Assembly: GCA_007258455.2 (NCBI GenBank)
Contig: VDFB02254868.1
Coordinates: forward strand, 1 to 64,000
Length of the DNA stretch: 64,000 nucleotides
Reading direction: 5' to 3'
DNA from: Sequoia sempervirens
Taxonomy: Eukaryota > Streptophyta > Pinopsida > Cupressales > Cupressaceae
Made by a program: the position numbers and the translations under genes. Position 1 is the stretch's first letter. The number at the start of each line of letters is the position of its first letter. Shown here in pieces: positions 36,461 through 48,493 of this stretch. Under the pieces are notes generated by a model that made no database searches, had not been told where the DNA came from, and saw only the letters and a list, made by a program, of their open reading frames with translations.

Positions 36461-36829
36461 TGTTGGAGTAAATAGGTAATCACCTGATAATTAATTAATC
36501 ATTAGGCCCCTTTTATTTTATTCTCTTAAGCTAAACTTAGGAGTGCCTTTTTATTTTAGATTGAGCTAATTATAAGGTCATGTTGTCTCATTGCATAGGA
36601 TGAGGACACTTGTCACATTTTAATCTAATCCTCACTTAGGGTTTGATCTAGGGTTTCTTTCTCCTTTTCATAAGGATTGAGCATTCATTATAATCTATCA
36701 TACAATTTATTGCATTAATACAATTCTCAAGTTGTTGAGCAAATTCATCTTGCTTGATCTCTCTTTGTGATAGGATAATTGCTTGCAAGTGATTTCTGGG
36801 AGCTGTGGGATTCACTGTCAACTCCAACA
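36461..36829 (+). repeat. 5' LTR of the gag-protease copia
   Basis: TGTTGGAG...CTCCAACA, with 8-bp inverted ends. It matches 40240-40582 with a few substitutions and a small length difference. Confidence 0.92.
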
Positions 36830-36844
36830 TGGTATTAGAGCACC
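36830..36844 (+). promoter_or_regulatory. Primer-binding site
   Basis: TGGTATTAGAGCACC directly abuts the 5' LTR and resembles the Met-tRNAi primer site TGGTATCAGAGC. Confidence 0.8.
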
Positions 36845-37947
36845 AAATCCGTAGCCTTTTGTTCAAATTTTGAGAGATCCGGCCTTGAGAAAAAGATTGG
36901 TGCATCTTGGAGCCAAAAGGACCTCGTCATTGCATTTGGAGTGGCCAAAAACCTATAGATTGGCTATCGTTTCATAAAAATCGAAGTAGTTGAAATTTTA
37001 GGTGATTTTTTTTGTTGGCACAAAAATCTAGAGAAAAATTCTATACATATGTATGGAATCCCTATGGCTCCATACAAGCCGTATTGGTTGTACGCTATCA
37101 TACCCCATCGTTACACTCTGCGTAGGTTTTAGGTGTGTATGTGATTTTCTGATAGGGTTGCACAATTTTCAAGTCATCATTAAAAATAGTAGTGGTATTT
37201 TTGAGTTTCTTGGCCAAAATCACAGGCAGTCCAATTGCCATTGATGCGCCACTGTAGTAGCACATTCCAGCCACCACTGCCCTCTCCCACAGCTCGACTA
37301 TTCATGCACTCGACCGTGGTCACATTTGTGACTTGGGGCCAGTGTCAACCGGCCAGCTTTATGCCCCGCCCTATGGTCACATGGGTGACTAGGGGATAGT
37401 GCTCAATCAACTCCTTGTGCCAAGCCTCTTGGTTAGCGATAGGACTAGGGGCTATTTTTTAGCCCCCTGTACTATTCGAAGGGAAAATTGGGCAAGTTTT
37501 GGTAAATAGCCAATAGGGTATAACTTGGGCGTCCAATCTTCGTTTTTCAAAAACCATATATTGTTGGAAAGTTGGTTCCAAGACCAATCCAATGGTTAGA
37601 TTGATTTTTTCAGATTTTGCTGTTGGTGAGATGTATAGGTCTCTACTGTCAGATCAAGCTGTTTTTACTCAGAGACTCATAAATTTTGCCTTGGATCTTG
37701 GATTTTCATGATTCTTGTGGCATCGGAAAGTTGATTCAATCCTCTTCACAGATCTTAGACCTGTTTTTCTATAAAGTTTAGAAAGTACTTTCTATTTTCA
37801 TCAAATCTCATATTTTCATTTTTGGTTTCTTTTCTTGGAAAATGTAAACAAGGGTCAATTTTTTGGGATCAAAAGAGAATTTTATTGCATTGTGAGAGTC
37901 TATATTGTTGTTTCTTTCTAATTTGTGTACTTTTTCAATCAAAACAT

Positions 37948-39254
37948 ATGGATCCAACCCATATCTCTTCACTCACACCATACAACTATTATGGGTGGAA
38001 AAAACAAATGGAGATACATCTGAAGAAACAAGGGTTATACAGAGTGACCATGGGTACAAAACTTGAACCTACAAGAGTTGTAGAGAAGAGAAAATGGTTT
38101 AACATGTGTGGTGAGGCTTTTGGGACATCATGCATGTTTATATCTCTTAATCTTCTCTTTCATGTTGAGTCTTGCACTACACCCAATCAGTTTAGACTCA
38201 ATTGGAGTCCTTGTTTGGGAAGCAGGATATCTTGAGAGGATTTCAGTTGGAGAACGAGCTTATCCATTTGAATCCTTCATATTTGGACAACATCCAAGAT
38301 TTCTTCACCAAAATCAAGTCTCTCAGATTGTAGTTGACATAATGTGGTATTGACAAACATGACTCTTAGTCGATTCTCTCCATCCTTGCCAAGCTTGATC
38401 TTGACTATTCAATATTTATTTCTACCTTTTATGCCACCAGAGATGCACTTGGTACTAGATTCACTAGTCCTTCATTTGATGATTTTGATACATCACTCAC
38501 CATGGAGCAAACAAAGCTAGTACAAATGGGCTCATTTAAGTCTTCCAACCCACATGCTCTTATTGCATCACAAGGCAAAGACCTGAATACATCAAATGAC
38601 AAAGGAAAGAAACAAAAACACAAGGATTCCAAGAACAATGAGCAAACAAAGGAATCACATTCAGAGGATACCTCCGAGTTCTCTTCTTCCTCTTCTAAGG
38701 AGCAATTTTCTAAGAAGGAGAGACCAAAATGTGTATATTGTAAAAATTCAGGACATGATGAGCATTAGTGTTATTGAAAGTAGATTGATGAGCCGAAACA
38801 CCTTCTACAGAAGAATCACATTCAGTTGACTTCATCTATGTCTTTTGGTACATCCTCTTCTTCCACTTTAGCACCTTCACAATCGGGGTTAGCCACCATG
38901 GCACGTGGAGCAGACAAGATGAAAGGCCATGCACTCTTTGCATCCACCAGTCCTCAGTCCAATTGATGGCTTCTTGATTCAGGAGCCTTAGATCACATGA
39001 CTTCATCTCTAGGTATGTTATCTTCATATGAGCCTTGCACATCACCACACATACTGATGGGGAACAACACTTACATGAGTGTTTGTGGAAAAGGATCTAT
39101 ATATGTTGGTGTTGGTACATTTCATGATTTACTTTGTGTTCCTTCACTATCCTCTAGTCTCCTTTCCATTTGTCATATTGCATACAATGGAGCATATAAG
39201 ACAGTAGAGTTCACACCTAATTCAATGCTTATCAAAAACCTGCATAGTAGATAG
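37948..39254 (+). pseudogene. Copia gag and protease remnant
   Basis: The ATG at 37948 opens MDPTHISSLTPYNYYGWKKQ, a copia gag start. After frame breaks near 38235 and 38350, the frame at 38502-38768 has a Lys/Ser-rich segment and the zinc knuckle CVYCKNSGHDEH, followed by a stop where the last Cys is expected. The protease reads WLLDSGALDHMTSS (~38970) and continues to 39254 (LLCVPSLSSSLLSICHIA). No integrase or RT motif follows. Confidence 0.85.
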
Positions 39255-40239
39255 ATTATTGTAGTTAGGACAGTTGATCATTTCTCTTGATTGTATGCCT
39301 TCTCTCATTTTTCTCCATATTAGCTTGTAGTACCATTGATTGGTTTACACTCTCATGCATCTAGAGTGGATCAAATATCTGAGGAGAAGTTTGGTAACTT
39401 GAACCTATGTGTACTTCCATCATCCACCTTGGTTCATGAGACTTGTTTATGAGATTCCACCTCCTCCACCTCTTGCATCTTCAGAGATCAACTCAGTTCA
39501 GTAGGATGTTTCTAGTCTTTTAGTTTTAGCTTTGTGGGATGACTTCTTGCCAGACATTGTAGAGTTACTTGTTTAGTCTTGCATTGCAAATATTGGAGAC
39601 ATGATTGAGGATATTCAGTTCCTCTTTGATGATAGCTATAGTCCACCTATCATCACTTCATCTTTTTCTTTTGGAGGTTGTTCTACAAGTATCTTCATAG
39701 TTGTTTGGATTTGCTTCATGTAATTTGGCTTCTTTTGATTCAGACATGTGGACCCTTGAGCAATTTTCCGAGGCACTCATCCCAAGACCTCTTCTCTTGA
39801 GAGAGTTCTTCTACATTTTCCATTGGATGCGTTCTTCCCAAGGGGAGGAACAATGTTTTTCGATTTTGGATCATCTTTAGCATTCTTCTTCGAGCATTCA
39901 CTTTTGGTAGAGGAGCTACTTCCTTATGGGGGGATTCATCGTCTTTTCTTTTCTCTCCTATGGGGGGAATCTTGATTGTACATATGTGACCGAAGTAGTA
40001 CTTGGTGGAACATGTTGAGTCCTACATTCTTTCGTCACATATACACTTTATTTCTTTTTCCTCTCTTTTGGAGAGGAGTTTTTTCCCATGAGGTTTTCTC
40101 CTTTTTCTCCAATTATGAGAGGTTTCATTTGTTTGTATGGGTAGCTCATCAAGCCTTGTAGTCGGGACCCATTCATGCATCCATCATTGTATTCATCATT
40201 AGGTTTTTAACTTCTCCCTAGGTTGATCTTAAGGGGGGG
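39255..40239 (+). other. Non-coding 3' part of the gag-protease copia, ending in a polypurine tract
   Basis: No integrase, RT or RNase H motif is visible. CTTAAGGGGGGG at 40228-40239 abuts the 3' LTR as the polypurine tract. Confidence 0.6.
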
Positions 40240-40582
40240 TGTTGGAGTAAATAGTTAATCACCTAATAATTAATTAACACTTAAGCTAAACTTAGGAGTG
40301 CTTTTTTATTATTAGATTCAACTAATTATAGGTCATGTTGTCTTATTCATAAGATGGGACACTTGTTAAGGTCTAATCTAATCCTCACCTAGGGTTTGAT
40401 CTATGGTTTTTTTCTCCTTTTCATAAGGATTGACCATTCATTGTAATCTATCATTCAGGTTATTGCATCAATACAATTCTCAAGTTGTTGAGAAAATTCA
40501 TTTTGCTTGATCTCTCTTTGTGATAGGGTAATTGCTTGCAAGTGATTTCTAGGAGCTATGGGGTTCATCATCAACTCCAACA
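40240..40582 (+). repeat. 3' LTR of the gag-protease copia
   Basis: Partner of 36461-36829, ending TCAACTCCAACA directly before GATGT. Confidence 0.92.
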
Positions 40583-40587
40583 GATGT

Positions 40588-40921
40588 GGGGGCATCATCC
40601 TAGGGGCTCTCTTACAATCTTTAATTTAGTTTTCTAACAAAGACAACAAATAAAAAAGAAAATATACTAATATTTTATGCCAAAAGTGATCAAGATAAAA
40701 TGATAAGGGTACATAGATTTGAATCTCCCTTCTAAAGTAACATACCTCATAATACATAGGGCCACCTCATCCCATGGTGATTTTAGTGAACTTCTAGCAT
40801 GTCTTGAGCATAGTTTCCTTAGGTCTTCACCTATTTTCAAGAACAATATTTCATCATCACCCACTCTCCTATCTTTGAATATTTTAGCTTCTGTAACCAA
40901 GAGCCATGTCACCTCCACCAC
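40588..40921 (-). pseudogene. Decayed ORF of plant-transposon type (N-terminal part)
   Basis: The minus-strand frame at 40667-40921 reads VGDDEILFLKIGEDLRKL, SPWDEVALCIMRYVTLEGRFKSMYPYHFILI and then KDCKRAPRMMP up to the copia target site. The block around MRYVTLEGR...YPYHF recalls uncharacterised ORFs common in plant repeats (impression from memory). It continues at 36455 and below. Confidence 0.4.
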
Positions 40922-40999
40922 TAAATATTTGGTTACCTTAAATTCCAGCCTTGCGACACAACATGCCTGTTATCTGAAATATGCTAACCAATTTTTTCG

Positions 41000-42772
41000 A
41001 TAGATTTTCACACACAATCAACACTTCGCCAATTGAATTAGCGTTAGCATCAAAAACTGAAATCCAAGCTTGAAAGAACTCAATGCCAAGAATGCACACT
41101 CAATCCCAAGGCAGGATAGGTGTTGTCATATGGCGGAGAAACTAAAGAACAGTACTTGAAATGAAACAAACTCAACGTCAAGAATGTGCACTCAAGATCC
41201 CACTGAGGGCGAGGTGCTAACATATGACGAAGTTATTAATTGAAAACTGAAATAAATAGGCGGATAACCAGCCATGTAGATACAACTATCTAATTCATTT
41301 GCTGTGGCGGGCATCCACTTGAGAGTGGGGATTCACCACTTGAGAGTGGGTACAAAGAGATATCAAATGTTCGCTTTTCCACACTGGCGGTAAACCATCT
41401 AGGGGTAATTAATATGAAATTCAACAAGTAATTGCAGAAACTAAAATGGTTGGATTAGTACTATTAAATCGCAACCTTACAATCAATAACTCTGCAGATT
41501 ACTAATTACAATGATAGAGAATGAAGCTAAGTAGAGGAGAATGATTTATATCAATGATTTAACACTCCAAAACTGAAGTAATAGGCCAAAACAAAAAAAT
41601 ACTACAATCTGATGTAAAAATCTGAGTTCTGGAAATTCTGACCAGCTAACAGAGAACAACATGAAATACTCATAACTTGGTCAAATTACCTCCAAATGAT
41701 GTGAAATCAGTTTTAATGATCTCCTGGAAGATAGGTGCCCACTCCAAGATGAAGAAACAACAACAAAGAATGAGTATTATTTTCTTAGCACAATTCCCAA
41801 TGTTCTAGAATGGTACGGCCTTGAGCAAGGGCGATTTTGACAAGTAAAAATCAAAAACTCAAAATTAAAATATGAAACTCTCCAAAGATGGTCGCCTTGG
41901 GTGTAGGAATGGATTGGAAAAGTACCCACAAGCAAATTAAATTCACCCCAAAAGCTGTATGCAAAAACCACTCTCAGCTGTGATTGTATCAGCAACTTCA
42001 AAACTGGAAATATCATCAAAAACTTCAACTGTTGAGCTCAATCTGCTAGTCTGGATGAAAAGCAGCAATAAAAACCAACTAGGTGTTGTAGTTCAAACAC
42101 GAAATTGGATTGAAACTAGGAGGTAAGCATCCCTCGAAGTAAAAACCAAGTTGTCATTTCGATAGCATAACATTAGCATAAGTTCATGGATACCAAGGCT
42201 GGAGCAAAAACCTTCACTATATAGAAGCTCACAAAACTCTTCAAATTCCTGAGAAAGCACACCAAAAGACACAAGAGTCTTTTCAAATTTCCATAAACAA
42301 CTAATTCTCAAGATGGCGTCCCTTTTTGCATAATATGAACTTCACTTTATTTAAAAATATCTCCTTAAAAGTGGTGTCCACTTTTCCCAAGGCATTAGAC
42401 AATAATTAAAATATATAAAACACCTCATGAAGGTGTCCCCCTTCCAAGTCCCTCTTTTAAACACAACTTAAAGTTGTTCTTCTAGGCCAAGGGGTCAACT
42501 GCAAATTATAACATTAATGCCTTTATTCACCAAAATTAAACCATTAGAAGCCAGACTTGAATTGCATTAAATGCTCCAACTAAAAATGAAGACCTTGAAG
42601 ACTGATAACTGCATACTGCCAAAAATAGAATTTACTATAAATAGTAAACTCCCTGAAATGCCATAGAACCTCTGAACAAGGAAACCCTAATTTTACCTCA
42701 AACGAGCCTACAGGCTTCCAGAATAGGCTGATGAGTGTCAGAATAGATCATTGATGAGAAGGGGACATTACA
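41000..42772 (-). repeat. 3' LTR of the chromovirus (left end uncertain)
   Basis: On the minus strand the LTR begins TGTAATGTCCCC at 42772, directly after the pol stop and a purine-rich stretch. A TATA-like TTTATATATTTT lies near 42408-42420. The partner LTR would lie beyond base 64000, so the far end cannot be fixed; 41000 is a rough guess. An imperfect ~92-bp tandem duplication lies at 41078-41230, and CACTTGAGAGTGGG is duplicated near 41310-41340. Confidence 0.5.
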
Positions 42773-42783
42773 GTCCGGCCTCC

Positions 42784-44008
42784 TCAAGATTGCTTGTCCT
42801 CAAGCAACCGAAAGGATGGATGCAACAAAATCTGTTCTCCTTCCCATGTGGCATCTTCAATAGGCAAATTCCTCCATCTAACCAAGTATTCCTTGATTGT
42901 CCTTCTCCTCAAGGAACGCTCTCTAGTATCAAGAATCTCTTCTGGAATCAACACCAACTGACCTTCCTCATCCAATGGAGGTAATTCTGAAGTAGCCACA
43001 ACATTGTGTCCAAGTGCCTTCTTGAGGCGTGACACATGAAAGACGTTATGCACCTTGCTTTCAGCTGGAAGGTCCAACTCATATGCAACTTCACCAATCC
43101 TTTTGGTGACTTTAAAAGGACCATAAAATCGTGGCTTTAAATTTTCTGCACCACTCTTCTTAAGGGTAGATTGTCTATAGGGCTGAAGCCTCAAGTAGAC
43201 CATGTCTCCAACTTCAAAAGATCTCTCAACATGCTGCTGATCAGCGTATAACTTCTGCTGATTTTGAGCTTGTTGCAGATTTTCCTTGAGAGATTTCAAG
43301 ATGTCTTGGTTCTGCTGAAGCATATCCTTAGCCTGTGGAGCTCTACTATCACCAAACACCAAATCTACAAAGTTAGGAGCATCATAACCATAAAGGGCCA
43401 TAAAAGGAGACATCTTAATCGACATATGATAGGAAGAGTTGTAGCAGTACTCTCCCAAATGAAGCCACTTAATCCAAGCTCTTTGCTGCCCTGAAACATA
43501 ATTTCTAAGGTAGCCCTCTAGCCACTTGTTGACAATCTCGGATTGCCCATCTGTTTGAGGATGATAACTAGTGCTTGGAGTAAGCACTGTACCACTCAGC
43601 CTGAAGATCTCTTGCCAAAAAGCACTTAGGAACTTGCTGTCCCTATCACTGACAATGGTTTTAGGCAAACCATGCAACTGGAAAACTTCTCTAAAGAATA
43701 ACTCAGCCACTTGAGCTGCTGTAAAAGAAGTTGTGATAGCATAGAAATGTGAAAATTTAGTCAATCTATCTACCACCACAAAAATACAATCACGTCCTTG
43801 TACCTTAGGCAACCCAGTGATGAAATCCATTGCGATGCTTTCCCATTTCTAATTTGGAATTGGCAAGGGCTGCAACAACCCAGCTGGAAAAGAATGTTCA
43901 TTCTTATTCTTTTGGCAAATAGAACACTCTCTTATGTAGTTCATTATCTCATCCTTCATCCCTTTCCAAGCAAACCTTTCTCTAATCTGCTTGTAAGTCT
44001 TGAACATG
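42784..44008 (-). pseudogene. Chromovirus integrase core and chromodomain (part 3 of an interrupted pol)
   Basis: The minus-strand frame includes the CxxC half of the integrase zinc finger (ECSICQKNK), MDFITGLPK with the first catalytic Asp, SDRDSKFLS with the second, TDGQSE with the Glu, and a C-terminal chromodomain (PEEILDTRERSL...EYLVRWRNLP...ATWE). Integrase inserts the cDNA, and chromodomains steer some Ty3/gypsy elements to heterochromatin. One TAG lies at ~43850 (PIPN-stop-KWES). The upstream part is at 53409-54705, beyond unit I. The 5 bases CCTTG at 44009-44013 are the duplicated target. Confidence 0.92.
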
Positions 44009-44761
44009 CCTTGTGTTGATGTGATTTTTGTGACCGCACCAATCAGCAGAACAAAGTTGTCCGAAGGCTACTCCATTCTCTCTTGATCAAAGAATCCCAT
44101 ACGCTAAGATTGCCAGAAAGTTCGTATGTTCAACTCCAAGGTTTCGAAATGCTTTGGAATACCCTCAGTAGGTTCGTTGTGATTTGCTATTTTTCACGAG
44201 GGGACTTACACAATCGTTCAAAAGGTTTGCAGTTGACAACAAGTTAAAGATTTGAAGGGGACTTCGTGCGAAAGATTTAGCGTTGACGTATGACTTTTCC
44301 TAAAACTAATCAGAATTGAACGGAATTGAATGGCTGCAGAGATTTAGAAAATTTAAGTCCTAGTCTAAATGCAAAGGGTATTGAGCTTGGCTTCAATGAA
44401 CTTCAACCGAACGTTGTTTTGCCTCCTATTGGACAGCTTCAACAAGGTTGGTGCAATCTTCAAGGGAGCGAAAAGATGTTCAAATCATGATTCAACAATG
44501 CAAATACCATCAAAACGATGCATACATACACATGAATCTTGACCGAAGTTAAATTTAAAAGGTATTCCAGTTGACCACGCATGACAAACTCACCATCAGT
44601 AAGCTTGTTAGTGGTATGGATTAATGAAGCTCACTGAAATCAAACACAACCACCCATAATTAACTACTTGCATGAAAATTAAGTCCTACTTGAAGTTGAA
44701 GGACGAAGAAACCTCACAAACTACTCATGACAAAAGTGGAGTTCACCATCAATGAAATTCT

Positions 44762-44767
44762 TTTATT
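44762..44767 (-). terminator. Polyadenylation signal of unit I
   Basis: Minus-strand AATAAA in AATAAAAGAATTTCATTGATGG. Unit II has AATAAAAGAG...TTCATTGATGG at 58249, so the signal and its context are conserved. Confidence 0.6.
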
Positions 44768-44928
44768 ATGATTAGCCTTCGTGACAATTTCTTACAAAAT
44801 TCTCAAAGGGAGAATTCCCCTTCTCCTTCAAACAATGCAATGAAACTATTCTAACTCTTAAAATGTCTACTCTCTAGTCTGATCTGATGTCCAACTGACT
44901 AACTAGTGTACAAATGAGGGGAATCCCC

Positions 44929-44936
44929 TTTATATA
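44929..44936 (-). promoter_or_regulatory. TATA box of unit I, downstream of its ORF
   Basis: Minus-strand CTATATAAAGGGGATTCCCC, nearly identical to CTATATAAAGGGGGAGTCCC in unit II. With the AATAAA ~165 bp further on, it outlines a short R region, as in an LTR. Confidence 0.65.
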
Positions 44937-45110
44937 GTTGGCCAATCCAATGGATGGTCCAGATCAAAGTACAATGGATGGCTCAGATTGAGCCACAAAA
45001 ACCCTAGACAAGATTCACCCTAAAAACCGCCAGAAGGTGGAGGAGTGGTGTCATTAATAAGTACAAAAATAGCAGATTCCTCCTTGACCACTATGTGAAA
45101 TTAATGCCCA

Positions 45111-48100
45111 CTATCCCTTCAGAAGATTCTCGTCCATGACTTTGTTTCCATTGTTCTTCTCTCTGACCGCGTAAGCTACGAACCGGGCCAGCACTGAATC
45201 AACTTCCTCCTTTGAAATTGCCGGAGTAAGGTTGAGCTGATACTCAAGAATAGCCACCATCTGCTCCTGCCGATCACAAGACTTTCTCCAAGTCTCAATA
45301 GACTCCTGCGTGCTCTGAATGATAGCTGAAAATGTAGAGATGTTCTCAAAGTCAAGTTGAGAAAACATCCTCATCTCGGAGAAGAAAGGCTGCAACCTTG
45401 CCTTCAATCTGTCTACCTCCACCTCTTTAGGAGTTAATCTCTTGGCGAACAACGCATCCAATGTATTGAGGATGCCCTCATGGATATTTCTCATTGCTCT
45501 CCTAATCTTAGATGACTCCGCCGTTGCCATGTTGAAGAAGCCTTTGCTAGTGAACGCAGCCGAATGCCACCCAAGAAAATCATATCTATCCCCGGCCTAG
45601 ATCACCCCTTCATTGACCAAAGTTTGTGTGGGTACGTGCATCAGGGCAGCGAGGCGAGGAATGGTCTTGTCCTGGAATATATGAGTGCCACCCCAAGCTT
45701 GCTCGGTGTTCTCCAAGCGCGAGAGGATACCGGAAACACTCTGAAAAGAGGAGACAAGATCAGCCATGAATTTCTCTGCCTCAGTGCGAACACCGCCTAT
45801 CCATTTATCTCCTTCCTGAATAGCCCTCTTTACTTCTTCGAGCCCACAAATTGACTCCCGTGGCAGCTCAGGCGGAAGTTCCACCACTGGGATCTCTTGA
45901 GCACATGGACATGCTAGGTGCTGTACATATCCGACCAACGCCTTATGCTCCTTCTTCAATCTCTTATACTTTTCCTCCTATCGTACCAACCTATCCCTCA
46001 GTGCCTGAAAGGAATTCTCAGCCTCTTCAACTACCTGTGCTCCGGAGGGACACCCTAACTCAATCGTAGTGACTGTGTAATTCTCTGGCATCATGTCACC
46101 TAAGTCATAATCCTCCCTTGGAATGGCAACACGGAAAGTGCGGGAACCAGCCTCATTAGTTTCCATCCTAGAATATTTCCTGGCTCTCTTCCTTTTAGGT
46201 GACTTACTTGTCCTATTCAAAAGTTCCTCCATTTCTACTGCCAGGTCAACGTCATCTTCTTGATCTCTCCTTATTGCACGTGAGAGCCAATTTGGAGCAT
46301 TATGCTGAGTATCGTAGACAATAAGGGGTTGTTCTTCCGTTGCCTCTACTTCACGAACTTCCTCTTGAGCAATATTTGGTCGAGGCTCATCCGTCTCCAT
46401 ATGTTGACTGTCCTCCGCATGAGTTCTAACCTCAGGTTCCATAATATCTTCCTCCTCAAAAGCTGCCTCAAGTGCACGATCAAAGCGGATGTCTGTTTCT
46501 GTTTCTTCTCCTTCTTCCAGCTGATCAACACTCTCAGGAGCATTGGCACTTTGACTGTCCAGTTCTCTTGGCAACGGCTGGTTAACGTCTCCAATTTCGG
46601 GCTCCTCATTCACTCTAGCCCTCTAGTATGCAAATAGCGAGACTTCATGTACGCTGGAGGATCGTTCCAACAACTGAGTAGGTGATGTCTCTTCTGATCT
46701 CTGAGGTTCAAGATGAATTGGTTCTTCTTGCTGTTGCGGCTCCGCAGCCTGGGCAATTTGTTTCTTCTTCTTTGCCGACACTGGTGGCCTCCGATCACCC
46801 ATGAGATTGTACGAGAGGGCAATCGATCTTCTTTTCAACCTGTGAACATGCCCATCCACCCAACTCCTCGTAAAGGTCATGACAGGCATAGACAAAGTGT
46901 CTAAGTCTATAATCTCTGGCTCAGCCCAATTCGGGGGTGGGATTGGCGTGTTCTTTATTGACTCATAGTCCGGGTGTGTAAGTCTGGTATCTTCATCAAC
47001 TTGATCCGGAACCTGGACCACCTCGATTCTCTGATCAGCTTCAGGGGCAATCTGGAGAACGTTTTTCTTCTAATTTCACCTTCATCTTGTGCATTTGCCC
47101 AAAAATCCTCTAAGTGAGCCTTGTGCCTATACTCTTCACCCTGCACAGTTCCAATCTTCCCTCGAGGATCAAAGTCCTGCCGGTCGGTATGGAGCGTGAG
47201 TTGGTAGAACTGCAATTCTTCTTCTGCCTCCTTGGCTGCTTGCAAAGAAGGGCACTCCTCAAGCGAGTTTCCCAAAACAATAGGGAAGTGCAAACCTCCT
47301 TTCTTCTTTCTTCTTATAATTTTATCATAGGCCACAAGTTGCCTAGACACCTCGAGCATTATCATTTGATTTGTAGGATACCTTGGCAGTCGGTAGGCAT
47401 ACGAATGGTGACCTAGCAGCCTTAAATAGGTAAACTTGGGGAATTGGACAAACCAAAACCCATACTCTTCGATCAACTCCTGTGCCTCCTTAGATATTCT
47501 TTGCTGCAATCTTCCTTGAAGAGTCCTCGTGAGGTACATTGTGAATGCGTTATTCACCCTCTTGAAATGAGAGGTGCTTGTGAGATGCAACTGCCTGCAA
47601 GATTCATGAATCTTGAATTGATTGAAGCCGCACCCAATCGGCTCCTGGTATGCTAGCCCCTTGTATTTCGTCATCCGAGCCAGCATGTAGATAACATATG
47701 AACTCATGTAGAACATCCTCGTTCTCCTTAGATTTTTGAACTGCTCATTGATGTTATCACTTATCATTTGTGCCCAATCCACATCCACCTTTCCTTCCAG
47801 CACCATGCTGATATAGAAGAACATCCACGGCTCGAACACATATCCCTGCGGGCTGCCATTAACTCGACTGAGCATCATGATCAAGTCGCAATACTCCTGA
47901 TTTAGCTCCTCTGAAATAATTTGTTTTGGTAACTTGGTGCCAAGAGGCTTTGGCTTTCTCATCCACGTAGTGTTGATCCTCTTAACACACTTGTCAAAAG
48001 ATGTGGCATACATTTTATCAGCTTTCTCCTTGGACTTGTACAACATTTTATCCGTGGGTAAGATCCCGAACGCCTCGCCAATTGCATCAGGTGCGAGGTT

Positions 48101-48493
48101 GGCCAGCAACATGCCATCCGGAGAAACAATCGTCCAATGGTCCGAATTGTAGAAATTTGCACACTCCATGATAAGCTCTGGACATCGAACTGTTGGCGAG
48201 AAACCGGCTGCCGCATACAACCCACTTTTTACAATGTTATGCGAGGTCACTGTCGGAGGATTGCCACCTTGTCCATATATTCTTCTCTTGAAGGCCTCGA
48301 GGTTGAAAGAATCGAGGTTGGTATCCGTCAAACTTCCAAACTTCGACACGAACTTTGATTCTGGAATAAAGGACTTCTTCAACTGCTTGATAATTGCCTG
48401 CCTGGAAGCATTTTCCTTGCCAACTTTAGCATTTCCAGCTTTGGCTCTAGCCTTGCTCGTTCCAGCAACATCTCCCCTTCTGCTTTCAACCAT
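45111..48493 (-). pseudogene. Decayed homologue of the 1,159-residue ORF (unit I)
   Basis: The ATG at 48491-48493 (MVESRRGDVAGTSK) directly follows TTTTGCAG. The frame is open to ~47070, where a shift moves it to 46623-47021. Stops at about 46622, 45975 and 45595 separate the later pieces (45978-46613, 45597-45959, 45111-45530). The total ancestral length, ~1,127 codons, is close to the 1,159 of the ORF at 18189-21668, and conserved blocks occur in the same order: INTTWMRKPKP, YVFEPWMFFY, FYMSSYVIYM, LPRYPTNQMIMLE, LEDFWANAQDE. An acidic middle with a basic cluster (KSPKRKRARK) and a helical, charged C-terminus follow. Function unknown. It is not gag or pol. Confidence 0.75.

Larger units (their letters stand above)
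36461..40582 (+). mobile_element. Ty1/copia element reduced to gag-protease
   Basis: A 4.1-kb plus-strand element with ~0.35-kb LTRs (36461-36829 and 40240-40582), both TGTTGGAGTAAATAG ... CAACTCCAACA. The perfect 5-bp duplication GATGT lies at 36456-36460 and 40583-40587. A primer-binding site follows the 5' LTR and a G-rich polypurine tract precedes the 3' LTR. Gag and protease remnants are present, but integrase, reverse transcriptase and RNase H are absent, so it was mobilised in trans or deleted later. Confidence 0.92.
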
